Source: Burkholderiales bacterium (GTDB lineage Bacteria > Pseudomonadota > Gammaproteobacteria > Burkholderiales > JAEUMW01). From it: DNA of 13,865 nt. The stretch spans positions 1-13,865 of the forward strand of contig JAEUMX010000222.1 in NCBI GenBank assembly GCA_016791285.1, in the 5' to 3' direction. The position numbers and the translations under genes are program-made. The first letter of the stretch is position 1; each line of letters starts with the position of its first letter. The notes below the pieces were generated by a model. It saw only the letters and a list, made by a program, of their open reading frames with translations, was not told the origin of the DNA and did no database searches. Positions 1-6,733 of this stretch are shown piece after piece.

Positions 1-233
1 TCGCCGAGCGGGTAGTCGCCGGCGAGCGTGCTCACGTACTCGAGATCCCAGCCCGAGCAGAAGGCGCCGCCTGCGCCGTACAGCACCGCCACGCGCGCAT
101 CGCTGTCGGCGTCGAAGTCGAGCATGGCGCGGGTGAGCGCGTCGGCGCTCCCGGGATCCATCGCGTTGCGGGTTTCCGGACGGTTCATCACCACGGTCCA
201 TACGTGCCCGTTCTTCTCCACTTCGATGGTCAT
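1..233 (-). CDS. Enoyl-CoA hydratase/isomerase (crotonase) family, N-terminal part, cut by window edge
   Basis: The 77 visible residues are the start of a crotonase-fold protein. They begin MTIEVEKNGHVWTVVMNRPE, which has the early beta strands and the NRPE.RNAM signature of this family. The segment GAFCSGWDLE around residue 60 matches the conserved oxyanion-hole region (usually F-C-A/S-G-x-D-L). Crotonases hydrate, isomerise or otherwise handle acyl-CoA thioesters in fatty-acid and aromatic-acid breakdown. The exact reaction cannot be told because the acid/base glutamates lie in the missing part. The start at 233 is supported by a good ribosome site (GAGGAGAGG) about 6 bases upstream. The gene runs leftward and lies 77 bases after the PHP gene, so it is probably the third gene of the leftward cluster. 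Confidence 0.9.
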   Translation of the reverse strand, partial: MTIEVEKNGHVWTVVMNRPETRNAMDPGSADALTRAMLDFDADSDARVAVLYGAGGAFCSGWDLEYVSTLAGDYPLG

Positions 234-310
234 GCCAGATCCTCTCCTCGGTTTTTGTCTTGCGACCGTCGAACTCTTGGTCTGCGACGGGAAATGGTCT
301 CTCCGGTTGA

Positions 311-883
311 TCAGCTGGCGAAGACGAACGTCTCCTCGATGCCGAGCTGATCGGCGACGTAGCGCGCGAGCGTCTGATTGAGCCAGTTGGGCTGGTGCGC
401 GTCGGAGCTCAGGACGAAACGAAAGCGGTGCACGTGGGGCGTGTAGTACGCGCGCCAGTCACCACGCCAGATGTAGCGGTTGTTCACCTCGACCCGGCAC
501 GCGGCCGGCACGCGTGCGAGCTGCGTGTCGAGCGCGTGCGGGTGCGCGATGATCACCGGCCGACCGGTCGCGAGCAGCCGCTCGAGCCCAGCGTAGTCGG
601 CATCGGTGTCGTAACAATGGACGATGTAGTAATCGACCGGTGCGTCGACGGCAGCGGGCATCCAGGCGGCGCCGTTGACCTCGGTGCCGACCCACAATCC
701 GGCGCGGCGCACCGCCTCGGCGTAGGCGTCGACATCCATGTCGACGAGATGTTCGAAGTGGTCGCTGATGCCGAGCACGCGCGCGTGGTGGACCTGCGCA
801 ATGAGTTCGACGGTCTGCTCGCGCACGATCGCGCCGTCCGCGTAAGACCAAGTGGTGTGAACGTGCAGATCCTGGGCAAGCAT
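311..883 (-). CDS. PHP-domain metal-dependent phosphoesterase/hydrolase
   Basis: A 190-residue protein of the PHP (polymerase and histidinol phosphatase) superfamily. Metal-binding motifs appear in the expected order: H7-V-H9 in DLHVHTTWS, S40-D41-H42 in GISDHFEHL, E68 in GTEVN, H89, H114-P-H116, and D161-A-H163 in SSDAHQP. Family members use two or three metal ions to cleave phosphate esters. The length fits a stand-alone PHP domain, and no fused polymerase or histidinol-phosphatase part is present. It probably acts in the cytoplasm, since there is no signal peptide. The substrate is unknown. ATG 883 is the only usable start: HxH follows at once, and an in-frame stop lies 12 codons upstream. 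There is no strong ribosome site, only AAGAG, and the start codon lies in one arm of a perfect hairpin (882-912). It sits between a small unknown gene and a crotonase gene on the same strand. Confidence 0.87.
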   Translation of the reverse strand: MLAQDLHVHTTWSYADGAIVREQTVELIAQVHHARVLGISDHFEHLVDMDVDAYAEAVRRAGLWVGTEVNGAAWMPAAVDAPVDYYIVHCYDTDADYAGLERLLATGRPVIIAHPHALDTQLARVPAACRVEVNNRYIWRGDWRAYYTPHVHRFRFVLSSDAHQPNWLNQTLARYVADQLGIEETFVFAS

Positions 884-912
884 GGGCGGGTGCTCTTGGG
901 AGACCCGCCCAT
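882..912 (-). promoter_or_regulatory. Perfect 10-bp hairpin covering the PHP gene start codon
   Basis: On the plus strand ATGGGCGGGT (882-891) is followed by an 11-base loop (892-902) and its exact complement ACCCGCCCAT (903-912). In the leftward mRNA the start codon ATG (883-881) falls at the end of the second arm, and the only Shine-Dalgarno-like bases (AAGAG) lie in the loop. Such a structure could restrict translation initiation of the PHP gene. In the rightward direction the stem is followed by a few T's, so it could instead act as a weak terminator, although no rightward gene ends there. The hairpin is seen; its role is inferred. Confidence 0.45.
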
Positions 913-971
913 TTTCTCACGCCATCCAGCATCGCGGCGGGGCGATGCTCGCTCCCGCCGCGCCACCCGGG

Positions 972-1328
972 TTACATGCGCAGGTGACGGGTGCGCTGGA
1001 TGTCGCGCAGGTGCGCTTGCCTGGTGAGCGCGTCGAGCCCGTCCGCGGCGGCCGACCGCTCTTCGCGCTCCACCGCGTCACGACGCTGGAACCACTCGCC
1101 GATCCCCCCGAGCGCGCGCTTCAGCTCTTCCCAGGCGCCCGCGACGGCTTTCACCCGAAGGTGCTCCGCCCGGTCGAGGAGAACATACGGTGCGCCCAGC
1201 GCCAGGCTAAGACGCATGGCCGCGAGGTCTGCTGCCGGGTTCTCCGGCTGCACCGCCGGCTTCAACAATGCCGACCAGAAGCGCTTCGGCGGCGCCACGC
1301 TGTGATCGAAGGGTACGATGATTTTCAT
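972..1328 (-). CDS. Small hypothetical protein
   Basis: A 118-residue protein I do not recognise. It begins MKIIVPFDHSVAPPKRFW and carries a stretch rich in Ala, Leu, Glu and Arg from about residue 30 to the end. That stretch is probably mostly helical and reads partly like a weak amphipathic coiled region. No signal peptide, membrane segment or cysteine motif is visible. I chose ATG 1328 rather than the in-frame ATG at 1340 because GGAG lies six bases before 1328, while nothing resembling a ribosome site precedes 1340. The gene is divergent from the LysR regulator and is first in the leftward series before the PHP and crotonase genes. It is therefore a likely target of that regulator. Codon use looks like its neighbours. 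It is probably real, but function is unknown. Confidence 0.6.
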   Translation of the reverse strand: MKIIVPFDHSVAPPKRFWSALLKPAVQPENPAADLAAMRLSLALGAPYVLLDRAEHLRVKAVAGAWEELKRALGGIGEWFQRRDAVEREERSAAADGLDALTRQAHLRDIQRTRHLRM

Positions 1329-1469
1329 GATAGTCTCCATTGAGGTTGTTGAAATCTATGCTGTTTGAAGCTTGTGCCGTGCAATGTAGAGGTTGCCGGT
1401 CGCGAGATCCAATTGCATGTTTGGATACGCCCGATCGATTTCCCTGATGGTGCAGTTTGCCGAGGACCC
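1329..1469. promoter_or_regulatory. Divergent promoter region between the small hypothetical gene and lysR
   Basis: This 141-base gap between two divergent starts is visibly less GC-rich than the flanking genes, as expected of a promoter region. It contains the perfect dyad at 1407-1426. I could not pick out convincing -35/-10 pairs on either strand. LysR regulators typically bind such gaps and control both themselves and the divergent gene; that role is inferred here. Confidence 0.5.
1407..1426. promoter_or_regulatory. Candidate LysR operator (perfect dyad)
   Basis: ATCCAA (1407-1412) and its exact complement TTGGAT (1421-1426) are separated by eight bases and lie 44 bases before the lysR start. 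A T-N11-A spacing also occurs within the site (T1413 to A1425), although it is not centred on the dyad. Size and position fit a LysR-type binding site. A six-base dyad alone is weak evidence, so this stays a candidate. Confidence 0.35.
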
Positions 1470-2414
1470 ATGGAGCTTTATCAGCTGCGTACCTTTGCCG
1501 CCGTGGCGGAGTTCGGGCACGTGACCCGCGCCGCAGAGAAGGTGCACATCAGCCAGCCTGCCGTGAGCGCCCAGATCAAGGCGCTCGAGGAGGAGCTCGG
1601 CCTGCCGCTCTTCGATCGCACGCCGACCGGCATGGTCCTCACCGCACCGGGCAAGCGTTTGCTCGCGCTGGCGGAGAGGGTGCTGAGCGCGGCGCAGGAG
1701 TTGATGGCCGAAGCCCGTTCACTTGCCGGCGCGGTCGCGGGCCGACTGCGACTTGGAACCGTGTCCGACCCGGAATCAATCAGGCTCGGCGAGTTTCTAA
1801 GCCGCGCGGTGGAGCTTTATCCGCTCCTCGAGCTCGACGTGCATCATCAGGTATCGGGCGCTGCCTTCGAGTCGGTGCGCAGTGGCGAACTCGATGCGAG
1901 CTTTTATTTCGGCAACCTGACCCACCCGGCGGTGGCGAGTCTCGCGCTGCACGAGATCGCCTATCGGGTTGCCGCCCCCGCGGCCTGGAAGGACCAGGTC
2001 GAGCGCGCGACATGGGGCGAGCTCGCCGCTCTCCCGTGGATCCTCACGGCTCCCATTAGCAGCCATCACGGGCTGGTGCGAGAGCTCTTCCTGCAGCACG
2101 GGGTCGAACCGCTCAGTGTCGTCCAGGCGGATAACGAGACTGTGATCGAGAATTTGATCGTCTCCGGGCTCGGGCTGTCGCTGCTGCGCGAAGATCTGGC
2201 CCATGCGCGTGAGAAGACCCGAGAGCTGATCGTGCTGAACAGCGCTCGTCTTACCACCATGCTTCAGTTCATCTATCTTGCAGGGCGCGAGCAAGAACCC
2301 GCGATCGCGGCACTTCTCTTTGCGGTACGGGAAGTGTGGGGCGGCAAGGCCTCGTCCAGAACGCGGCCAGGAGGACGGTCGCGACGCACACGCAGCGGCG
2401 CGCGGCCCGCCTGA
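1470..2414 (+). CDS. LysR-family transcriptional regulator
   Basis: A 314-residue LysR-type regulator. The N-terminal winged helix-turn-helix is clear from MELYQLRTFAAVAEFGHVTR through HISQPAVSAQIKALEEELG to LFDRTPTG (residues about 1-60). A linker helix follows, then a periplasmic-binding-protein-like effector domain from about residue 90 to 290. The start at 1470 has GAGGA just upstream and gives the family's usual N-terminus; the open frame extends to 1365 but those codons do not look coding. The last two dozen residues form an Arg/Ser/Gly-rich tail with seven arginines that most LysR proteins lack, possibly a recent 3' extension. It is divergent from the small hypothetical-PHP-crotonase series, which it probably controls. 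The effector is unknown. Confidence 0.93.
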   Translation: MELYQLRTFAAVAEFGHVTRAAEKVHISQPAVSAQIKALEEELGLPLFDRTPTGMVLTAPGKRLLALAERVLSAAQELMAEARSLAGAVAGRLRLGTVSDPESIRLGEFLSRAVELYPLLELDVHHQVSGAAFESVRSGELDASFYFGNLTHPAVASLALHEIAYRVAAPAAWKDQVERATWGELAALPWILTAPISSHHGLVRELFLQHGVEPLSVVQADNETVIENLIVSGLGLSLLREDLAHAREKTRELIVLNSARLTTMLQFIYLAGREQEPAIAALLFAVREVWGGKASSRTRPGGRSRRTRSGARPA

Positions 2415-2490
2415 GGACCCCCGCCAGGGTTTACGTGGCCCGCAGTCGTGAGAGCGAGGCTCCTAGTGGCGACCAAAGAGGAAGAGCGGG

Positions 2491-3225
2491 ATGCCCGATT
2501 TCATGCTGGACAGCACCTTCTGGATAGCGGTAGCGCAAATCATCGCCATCGACATCCTGCTGGGTGGCGACAACGCCGTCGTGATCGCACTGGCCTGCCG
2601 CAAGCTGCCCGAGGCGCAGCGCCGCAAGGGTATTTTCTGGGGTGTGTTCGGCGCCATCGGCCTGCGCATCGTGCTCATCTTCTTCGCCCTGCAATTGCTC
2701 GCGCTGCCCTATCTGAAGGTGGTCGGCGCGCTGCTCCTGTTCTGGATCGGCGTCAAGCTGCTGTTGCCCGAGGATGAGGATGCTCACGGCCACGTCGAAG
2801 GCAGCACGCACCTGCTGGGGGCCATCAAGACCATCGTCGTGGCCGACGCGGTGATGAGCCTGGACAACGTGATCGCCGTGGCCGGGGCGGCCAAGGGGGA
2901 TCTCGGCCTGGTCGTATTCGGCATCCTGATCAGCATCCCGATCATCGTCTGGGGCAGCAAGCTCGTGCTCAAGCTGATGGACCGCTTCCCGGTGGTGATC
3001 ACTCTCGGTGGGGCGCTGCTGGGCTGGATTGGCGGCGACATGATCGTGAGCGATGTCGTCGTCAAGCCGTACTTGGAAGGCATGCCGGGTTGGCTGCACT
3101 ACGCGACGGCCGCCGCCGGGGCCGCCTTCGTGGTCCTGCTCGGCACCGTGCTGGCGCGGCGCAGGCAAACCGTCGCGGCGCCGGTGACCGAACTGGCGCT
3201 CGATCCCACCTCCCGGCGCGACTAG
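2491..3225 (+). CDS. TerC-family integral membrane protein (probable metal exporter)
   Basis: A 244-residue membrane protein with about seven hydrophobic segments, roughly at residues 8-32, 46-72, 75-92, 108-133, 137-158, 167-190 and 203-222. Two conserved acidic TerC motifs are present: D21-ILLGG-D27-N28 in the first segment and D119-AVMSL-D125-N126 in the fourth. These repeated Asp/Asn motifs are the family hallmark. Characterised TerC relatives export manganese or take part in metal homeostasis and exoenzyme metallation. A linker with His and acidic residues (about 93-104, EDEDAHGH) could contact metal. The start has GAGGA about ten bases upstream. UspA follows after 19 bases, suggesting one transcript. 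No yybP-ykoY manganese riboswitch could be recognised in the 76 bases upstream. Confidence 0.92.
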   Translation: MPDFMLDSTFWIAVAQIIAIDILLGGDNAVVIALACRKLPEAQRRKGIFWGVFGAIGLRIVLIFFALQLLALPYLKVVGALLLFWIGVKLLLPEDEDAHGHVEGSTHLLGAIKTIVVADAVMSLDNVIAVAGAAKGDLGLVVFGILISIPIIVWGSKLVLKLMDRFPVVITLGGALLGWIGGDMIVSDVVVKPYLEGMPGWLHYATAAAGAAFVVLLGTVLARRRQTVAAPVTELALDPTSRRD

Positions 3226-3244
3226 CACGGCGCGAGGAGGAGAC

Positions 3245-3661
3245 ATGGCAAAGATGCTGATCGCAGTGGACGGCTCGCCCCATTCCCGGCGCGCGGTGGA
3301 ACAGGCGCTTCGCCTGGGGCAGTCGCCGGAGATGCATCTGCTCAACGTGCAGATCCCCATCCAATCGGGCCACGCGCGCATGTTCGTCGGCCGCGAGGAT
3401 TTGCAGGACTACTACCGCGAGGAAGGGTTGGCGGCGCTACAGGAAGCGCGCGCGATCCTGGACGCGGCAGGCGTGCCGTACACCCACCACATCGCGGTCG
3501 GCCACGTGGCGCAGACCATCGCCGCTTACGCCAAGGAAAAGGGCTTCGACCAGATCGTTCTCGGCTCGCATGGGCGCGGGGCACTCACGCATCTGCTGCT
3601 CGGCTCGGTGGCGAGCGACGTGCTGCGGCTCGCAGAACTTCCGGTGACGCTGGTGAAGTAG
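3245..3661 (+). CDS. Universal stress protein, UspA family (ATP-binding type)
   Basis: A 138-residue single-domain universal stress protein, the usual length for the family. It begins MAKMLIAVDGSPHSRRAVEQ, with the conserved Asp (D9) at the end of the first strand. Near the C-terminus it has the full nucleotide-binding motif G-x2-G-x9-G-S (G107, G110, G120, S121), followed by the closing strand LPVTLVK. This places it with ATP-binding Usp proteins rather than the non-binding UspA type. Such proteins are small cytoplasmic dimers linked to stress survival. The start has a very strong ribosome site (GAGGAGG). It sits 19 bases after the terC gene and is probably co-transcribed with it. Confidence 0.94.
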   Translation: MAKMLIAVDGSPHSRRAVEQALRLGQSPEMHLLNVQIPIQSGHARMFVGREDLQDYYREEGLAALQEARAILDAAGVPYTHHIAVGHVAQTIAAYAKEKGFDQIVLGSHGRGALTHLLLGSVASDVLRLAELPVTLVK

Positions 3662-3700
3662 CCCCAGGCGACGGGCGCTGACGTGGGTCGGCGCTGCCCC

Positions 3701-3732
3701 AGATTGCGGACGTGCGCGAACCGGCGCAATCT
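3701..3732. repeat. 8-bp inverted repeat after uspA
   Basis: AGATTGCG (3701-3708) and CGCAATCT (3725-3732) are exact complements around a 16-base loop, in the 143-base gap between uspA and the GGDEF-EAL gene. There is no T-run after the second arm, so it is not a typical intrinsic terminator. Repeats of this size and spacing are expected a few times by chance in this window. The position between two transcription units is its only other support. Confidence 0.25.
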
Positions 3733-3804
3733 CCGGCCTGATACCTCGGCTGGCCGATGCCAGCATTCTTCACGCAGCGCTGTCCACGAGCCGCGCCACG
3801 AGAC

Positions 3805-6039
3805 ATGGAATCGGAGAGCGACGACGTCACGCCAGGGCACGGCCGAGGGTCGGTGCGCCACACCCGGACGCTGGCCGATCGTGATCGCGACATGCTCGAT
3901 AGCCTGCTTGCCCACCTCCACGGCGTAGTCTATCGCTGCCGCGCGGACGAGCATTGGACCACGGAGTTTGCCAGCGCGGGCGCGCTCGGGCTCTTCGGCT
4001 GCGCGCCCGAAGAGTTGATCGGAAAGCAGCGTCTTGCCGGCGACACGGCGATCCTGGCCGAAGACCGTGCCCGGGTCCGGACCGAGGCCATGGCAGCGAT
4101 CCGCGCGCGGCACCGCTTCTTTCTGGAGTATCGGGTGATGACCCGCTCCGGCGTCGTAAAGTGGGTGGCCGATCGGGGCACCGGCGTCTTCGATGCGCAA
4201 GGCGCGCTGGCGTGGATCGAGGGGTTCGTCGAGGACGTGACCGAGCGCCGGCTCGCGCAGGAGGCACTGCGCGTTGCCGAGGAGCGTTACCGGAGCATCT
4301 TCGAGCACGCGGTCGAGGGCATCTTCCAGAGCTCCCCCGACGGACGCTACGTGCGCGTGAATCCTGCGCTCGCCCGCATCCTTGGCTACGATTCGCCGCA
4401 GGATCTGATCAACGCCGTCACCTCGCTCCAAAGTCTGTACGTCGAGCCGGGACGACGCCAGGAGCTCATCCATGCACTGCGCGGGCGCGGCACCGTGAGC
4501 AACTTCGAATCGCGCATGTACCGCAAGGACGGCAGCATGATCTGGGTGGCGGAGAGCGCGCGTACGGTCTGCGATGCCGCAGGCAACATCGTCTTCTTCG
4601 AGGGCACGCTGAAGGACGTCACCGACAGCAAGCTCTTCGAGCAGCAGCTCCTGCACCAGTCCAACCATGATGCGCTGACCGGGTTGCCCAACCGCTCGCT
4701 GTTGCGCGACCGCCTCGAGCAGGCGCTGCGACAGGCGGAGCGCTATCAGTCGGCGGTCGCGGTGGTGCTCGTCGACCTGGACCGGTTCAAGTTCATCAAC
4801 GACAGCCTGGGTCACAACGTCGGCGATGCGCTGCTCAACAGCGTGGCCGAGCGCCTGCGCGACTGCGTCCGCGACTACGACACCGTGGCGCGCCACGGCG
4901 GCGACGAGTTTGCGCTCGTCATTTCCGGTCTGCCCGGCCACGGTCACTTGGCCGACCAGATGCGGCGGATCCTGTCCGCGGTGTCGGCCCCGTGGTGTCA
5001 CCGGGACGTGGAGTACAGCGCGACCTGCAGCATCGGCGTGAGCATCTATCCGCGCGATGGCACCGACGCCGAAACGCTGCTCAAGAACGCGGATGCCGCC
5101 ATGTACCGGGCAAAGGAGACTGGCCGCAACAACTTCCAGTTCTACGCGCCGGACATGAGCTCCAAGTTCGCGGTGCGCCTTCAGACCCAGGGCAACCTGC
5201 GTCGCGCCCTCGAGCGCAACGAGTTCCGCCTGCACTATCAGCCGAAGCTCGATCTCGGAACCGGGCGCGTGATCGGACTCGAAGCGCTGATCCGGTGGGA
5301 CTTTCCCGGCGAGGGCATGATCGCGCCGAACCGCTTCGTGCCGATCGCCGAGGAGACCGGGCTGATCGTGCCGATCGGCGAATGGGTGCTGCGCACCGCC
5401 TGCCGCCAGGTCAAGACGCTACAGGCGGAAGGGCTCCCGCCCGTGGTGGTGTCGGTGAATCTTTCGCCCGCCCAGTTCAGGCAGGGAGGGCTCGCCGAGA
5501 CCGTGGGTCGCATCCTCGCCGAAACCGGCCTCGATCCAGTCCATCTCGAGCTCGAGGTGACGGAGAGCCTCGCCATGCACGATGCGGCGAAGTTCATCGA
5601 CGAGCTGCAGGCGTTGAAGAATCTCGGCATCCAGCTCGCGATCGACGACTTTGGCACCGGCTACTCCAGTCTCAACTACCTGAAGCGCTTTCCGATCGAC
5701 CGGCTCAAGATCGACAAATCGTTCGTGTGCGATATCGGTCAGGATGCGGACGATGCGGCGATCGTCAAGGCCGTCATCACCCTGGGCCACAGCCTGAACC
5801 TGAAGGTCTTGGCGGAGGGCGTCGAGAGCACCCAGCAGCTCGACTTCCTGCGCGCGAACCGCTGCGACGAGGTGCAGGGGTTCTACTTTTGCCATCCGCT
5901 ACCGTTCGACGAAATCAGGCGGCTGCGAGAGCTTCCGGTACGCGCGAGCGGACGGTTCCTCGGCGAAGGTACGCCAGAGCGCCAGGACGGCAATCGCCGA
6001 GAAAAAGACAAGCGCCCACTCGGCGATCGACAGGTTTAG
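3805..6039 (+). CDS. PAS-PAS-GGDEF-EAL cyclic-di-GMP signalling protein
   Basis: A 744-residue cytoplasmic sensor and cyclic-di-GMP enzyme with no membrane segment. Two PAS domains with PAC ends (DVTERR at 144-149 and DVTDSK at 271-276) span about 30-150 and 160-280. The GGDEF domain (about 285-445) has intact GGDEF at 365-369 and an inhibitory RxxD site (R356-D359) five residues before it. The EAL domain (about 455-710) keeps E493-A-L, N552, E584, D614-D615 in DDFGTGYSSL, K635, E671 and Q691. All key phosphodiesterase positions I can check are present. Both synthesis and breakdown of c-di-GMP are therefore possible, with the PAS domains tuning the balance. I prefer the start at 3805 because the codons from the alternative ATG at 3757 do not look coding; neither has a clear ribosome site. 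The last ~30 residues lie beyond the EAL domain and are basic; the final 141 bases overlap dsbB on the other strand. Confidence 0.93.
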   Translation: MESESDDVTPGHGRGSVRHTRTLADRDRDMLDSLLAHLHGVVYRCRADEHWTTEFASAGALGLFGCAPEELIGKQRLAGDTAILAEDRARVRTEAMAAIRARHRFFLEYRVMTRSGVVKWVADRGTGVFDAQGALAWIEGFVEDVTERRLAQEALRVAEERYRSIFEHAVEGIFQSSPDGRYVRVNPALARILGYDSPQDLINAVTSLQSLYVEPGRRQELIHALRGRGTVSNFESRMYRKDGSMIWVAESARTVCDAAGNIVFFEGTLKDVTDSKLFEQQLLHQSNHDALTGLPNRSLLRDRLEQALRQAERYQSAVAVVLVDLDRFKFINDSLGHNVGDALLNSVAERLRDCVRDYDTVARHGGDEFALVISGLPGHGHLADQMRRILSAVSAPWCHRDVEYSATCSIGVSIYPRDGTDAETLLKNADAAMYRAKETGRNNFQFYAPDMSSKFAVRLQTQGNLRRALERNEFRLHYQPKLDLGTGRVIGLEALIRWDFPGEGMIAPNRFVPIAEETGLIVPIGEWVLRTACRQVKTLQAEGLPPVVVSVNLSPAQFRQGGLAETVGRILAETGLDPVHLELEVTESLAMHDAAKFIDELQALKNLGIQLAIDDFGTGYSSLNYLKRFPIDRLKIDKSFVCDIGQDADDAAIVKAVITLGHSLNLKVLAEGVESTQQLDFLRANRCDEVQGFYFCHPLPFDEIRRLRELPVRASGRFLGEGTPERQDGNRREKDKRPLGDRQV

Positions 6040-6450
6040 AAACAGCCAGCTGCGCTTGGCGCAGTCTCCAGTGCCGCTGAAGAGCGCCGGCAGGAGCTGC
6101 GCCAGCGGCGTGGTGTCGACCAGGAAATAGAAGTCGGCACCGCACTCCTGGATCGGCGGCGGAAAGTGCTGCAGCCACGACTGGCGCCCTGCCACTACCA
6201 TCCCCGCCAACGCGAGCAATGCCACCGCCAGACCCGCCCCGATCCGTGCCGCGGGTCGCCGGGGGTCCAGCAGGGCTGCCACCAGCGCCACGGCACCGAT
6301 GGCGATAAAGATGACGCGCTGCAGGATGCACAAGGGGCAAGGCTCCAGCCCTTGACTGTGCTGGAGATACAGGCCGAAGGCGACGAGACCCGCGCAGACC
6401 GCGCAGACGGCAGCGAAGAAAATCCGGGAATCGAGGGGGAAGCGCGGCAT
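5899..6450 (-). CDS. dsbB: Disulfide bond formation protein B
   Basis: A 183-residue inner-membrane protein of the DsbB family, which reoxidises the periplasmic thiol oxidase DsbA and passes electrons to quinones. The quinone-side pair C38-P-L-C41 sits in the conserved context EPCPLCILQR, after a first membrane segment at about 9-30. The second periplasmic pair is C103 (QECGADF) and C130 (GTGDC). Further membrane segments lie at about 43-62, 68-88 and 142-161, giving the four-helix layout. The start at 6450 gives the usual short N-terminus; an in-frame ATG at 6480 would add ten residues. Neither has a ribosome site. The C-terminal 46 codons overlap the end of the convergent GGDEF-EAL gene, and the last membrane helix lies partly in that overlap. 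DsbA is not in this window. Confidence 0.92.
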   Translation of the reverse strand: MPRFPLDSRIFFAAVCAVCAGLVAFGLYLQHSQGLEPCPLCILQRVIFIAIGAVALVAALLDPRRPAARIGAGLAVALLALAGMVVAGRQSWLQHFPPPIQECGADFYFLVDTTPLAQLLPALFSGTGDCAKRSWLFLNLSIAEWALVFFSAIAVLALWRTFAEEPSARAYRKLSQPPDFVER

Positions 6451-6733
6451 CAGGCAGGAAACAGCAGTGGTTCGGGGCATTATACCGAGCGCCGCAGGCA
6501 GATGCGTGGCGCGGACCTCGGCCGCTGTTTTGCCCCGTCTGTCTCGGCGGATATCGCGCGATATGGCGTCCGGGGTGCCGAGGCCAGTATCATGCCGGGG
6601 ACGTAGGCGGTTTGCACAAGACGCTGCAAGCGCAGGAACTTCGGGTTCCAGGCAGCCGCCCTCGGAAAATCCCTCCGTTCGCGTTTCAGTTCCTTGGTTA
6701 AGTAAGAACGCTAACTCATTGAGCGAGAGAGAT
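6451..6733. promoter_or_regulatory. Divergent intergenic region between dsbB and the glycan cluster
   Basis: This 283-base gap separates dsbB from the rightward cluster and should carry promoters for both. It holds a perfect 14-base palindrome, ATATCGCGCGATAT (6551-6564), and a small stem-loop, GGAAC-TTCGG-GTTCC (6635-6649). AT content rises locally at about 6690-6720, just before the sulfotransferase-like gene, where a promoter would be expected. I could not assign -35/-10 boxes with confidence. A rightward open frame from 6467 crosses the gap, but it has no family features and is only an upstream extension of the next gene's frame. Confidence 0.45.

Noticed and set aside
266..290. CCGTCG/CGACGG inverted repeat between the PHP and crotonase genes
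   Set aside because: Six-base arms with a 13-base loop are common by chance in GC-rich sequence, and no U-run or start site overlaps it.
2415..2490. Possible yybP-ykoY manganese riboswitch before terC
   Set aside because: Such riboswitches often precede terC-family genes, but the gap is only 76 bases and I could not find the conserved paired elements.
2431..3381. A 316-codon minus-strand open frame opposite terC and uspA
   Set aside because: It has low-complexity His/Asp/Gln composition and is fully explained as the complement of the TerC membrane protein gene.
3701..3732. Intrinsic terminator after uspA
   Set aside because: The stem is only 8 bp with a long loop and no T-run follows it; it is kept only as a low-confidence inverted repeat.
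3526..5235. A 569-codon open frame on the minus strand opposite uspA and the GGDEF-EAL gene
   Set aside because: It shows no protein family features, is rich in His, Arg, Ala, Val and Asp as expected from antisense of GC-rich coding DNA, and runs across two clear genes on the other strand.
6467..6733. N-terminal extension of the sulfotransferase-like protein by 89 codons
   Set aside because: The extension shows no motif or coding-like character, while ATG 6734 has a purine-rich site upstream and the P-loop strand follows it directly.
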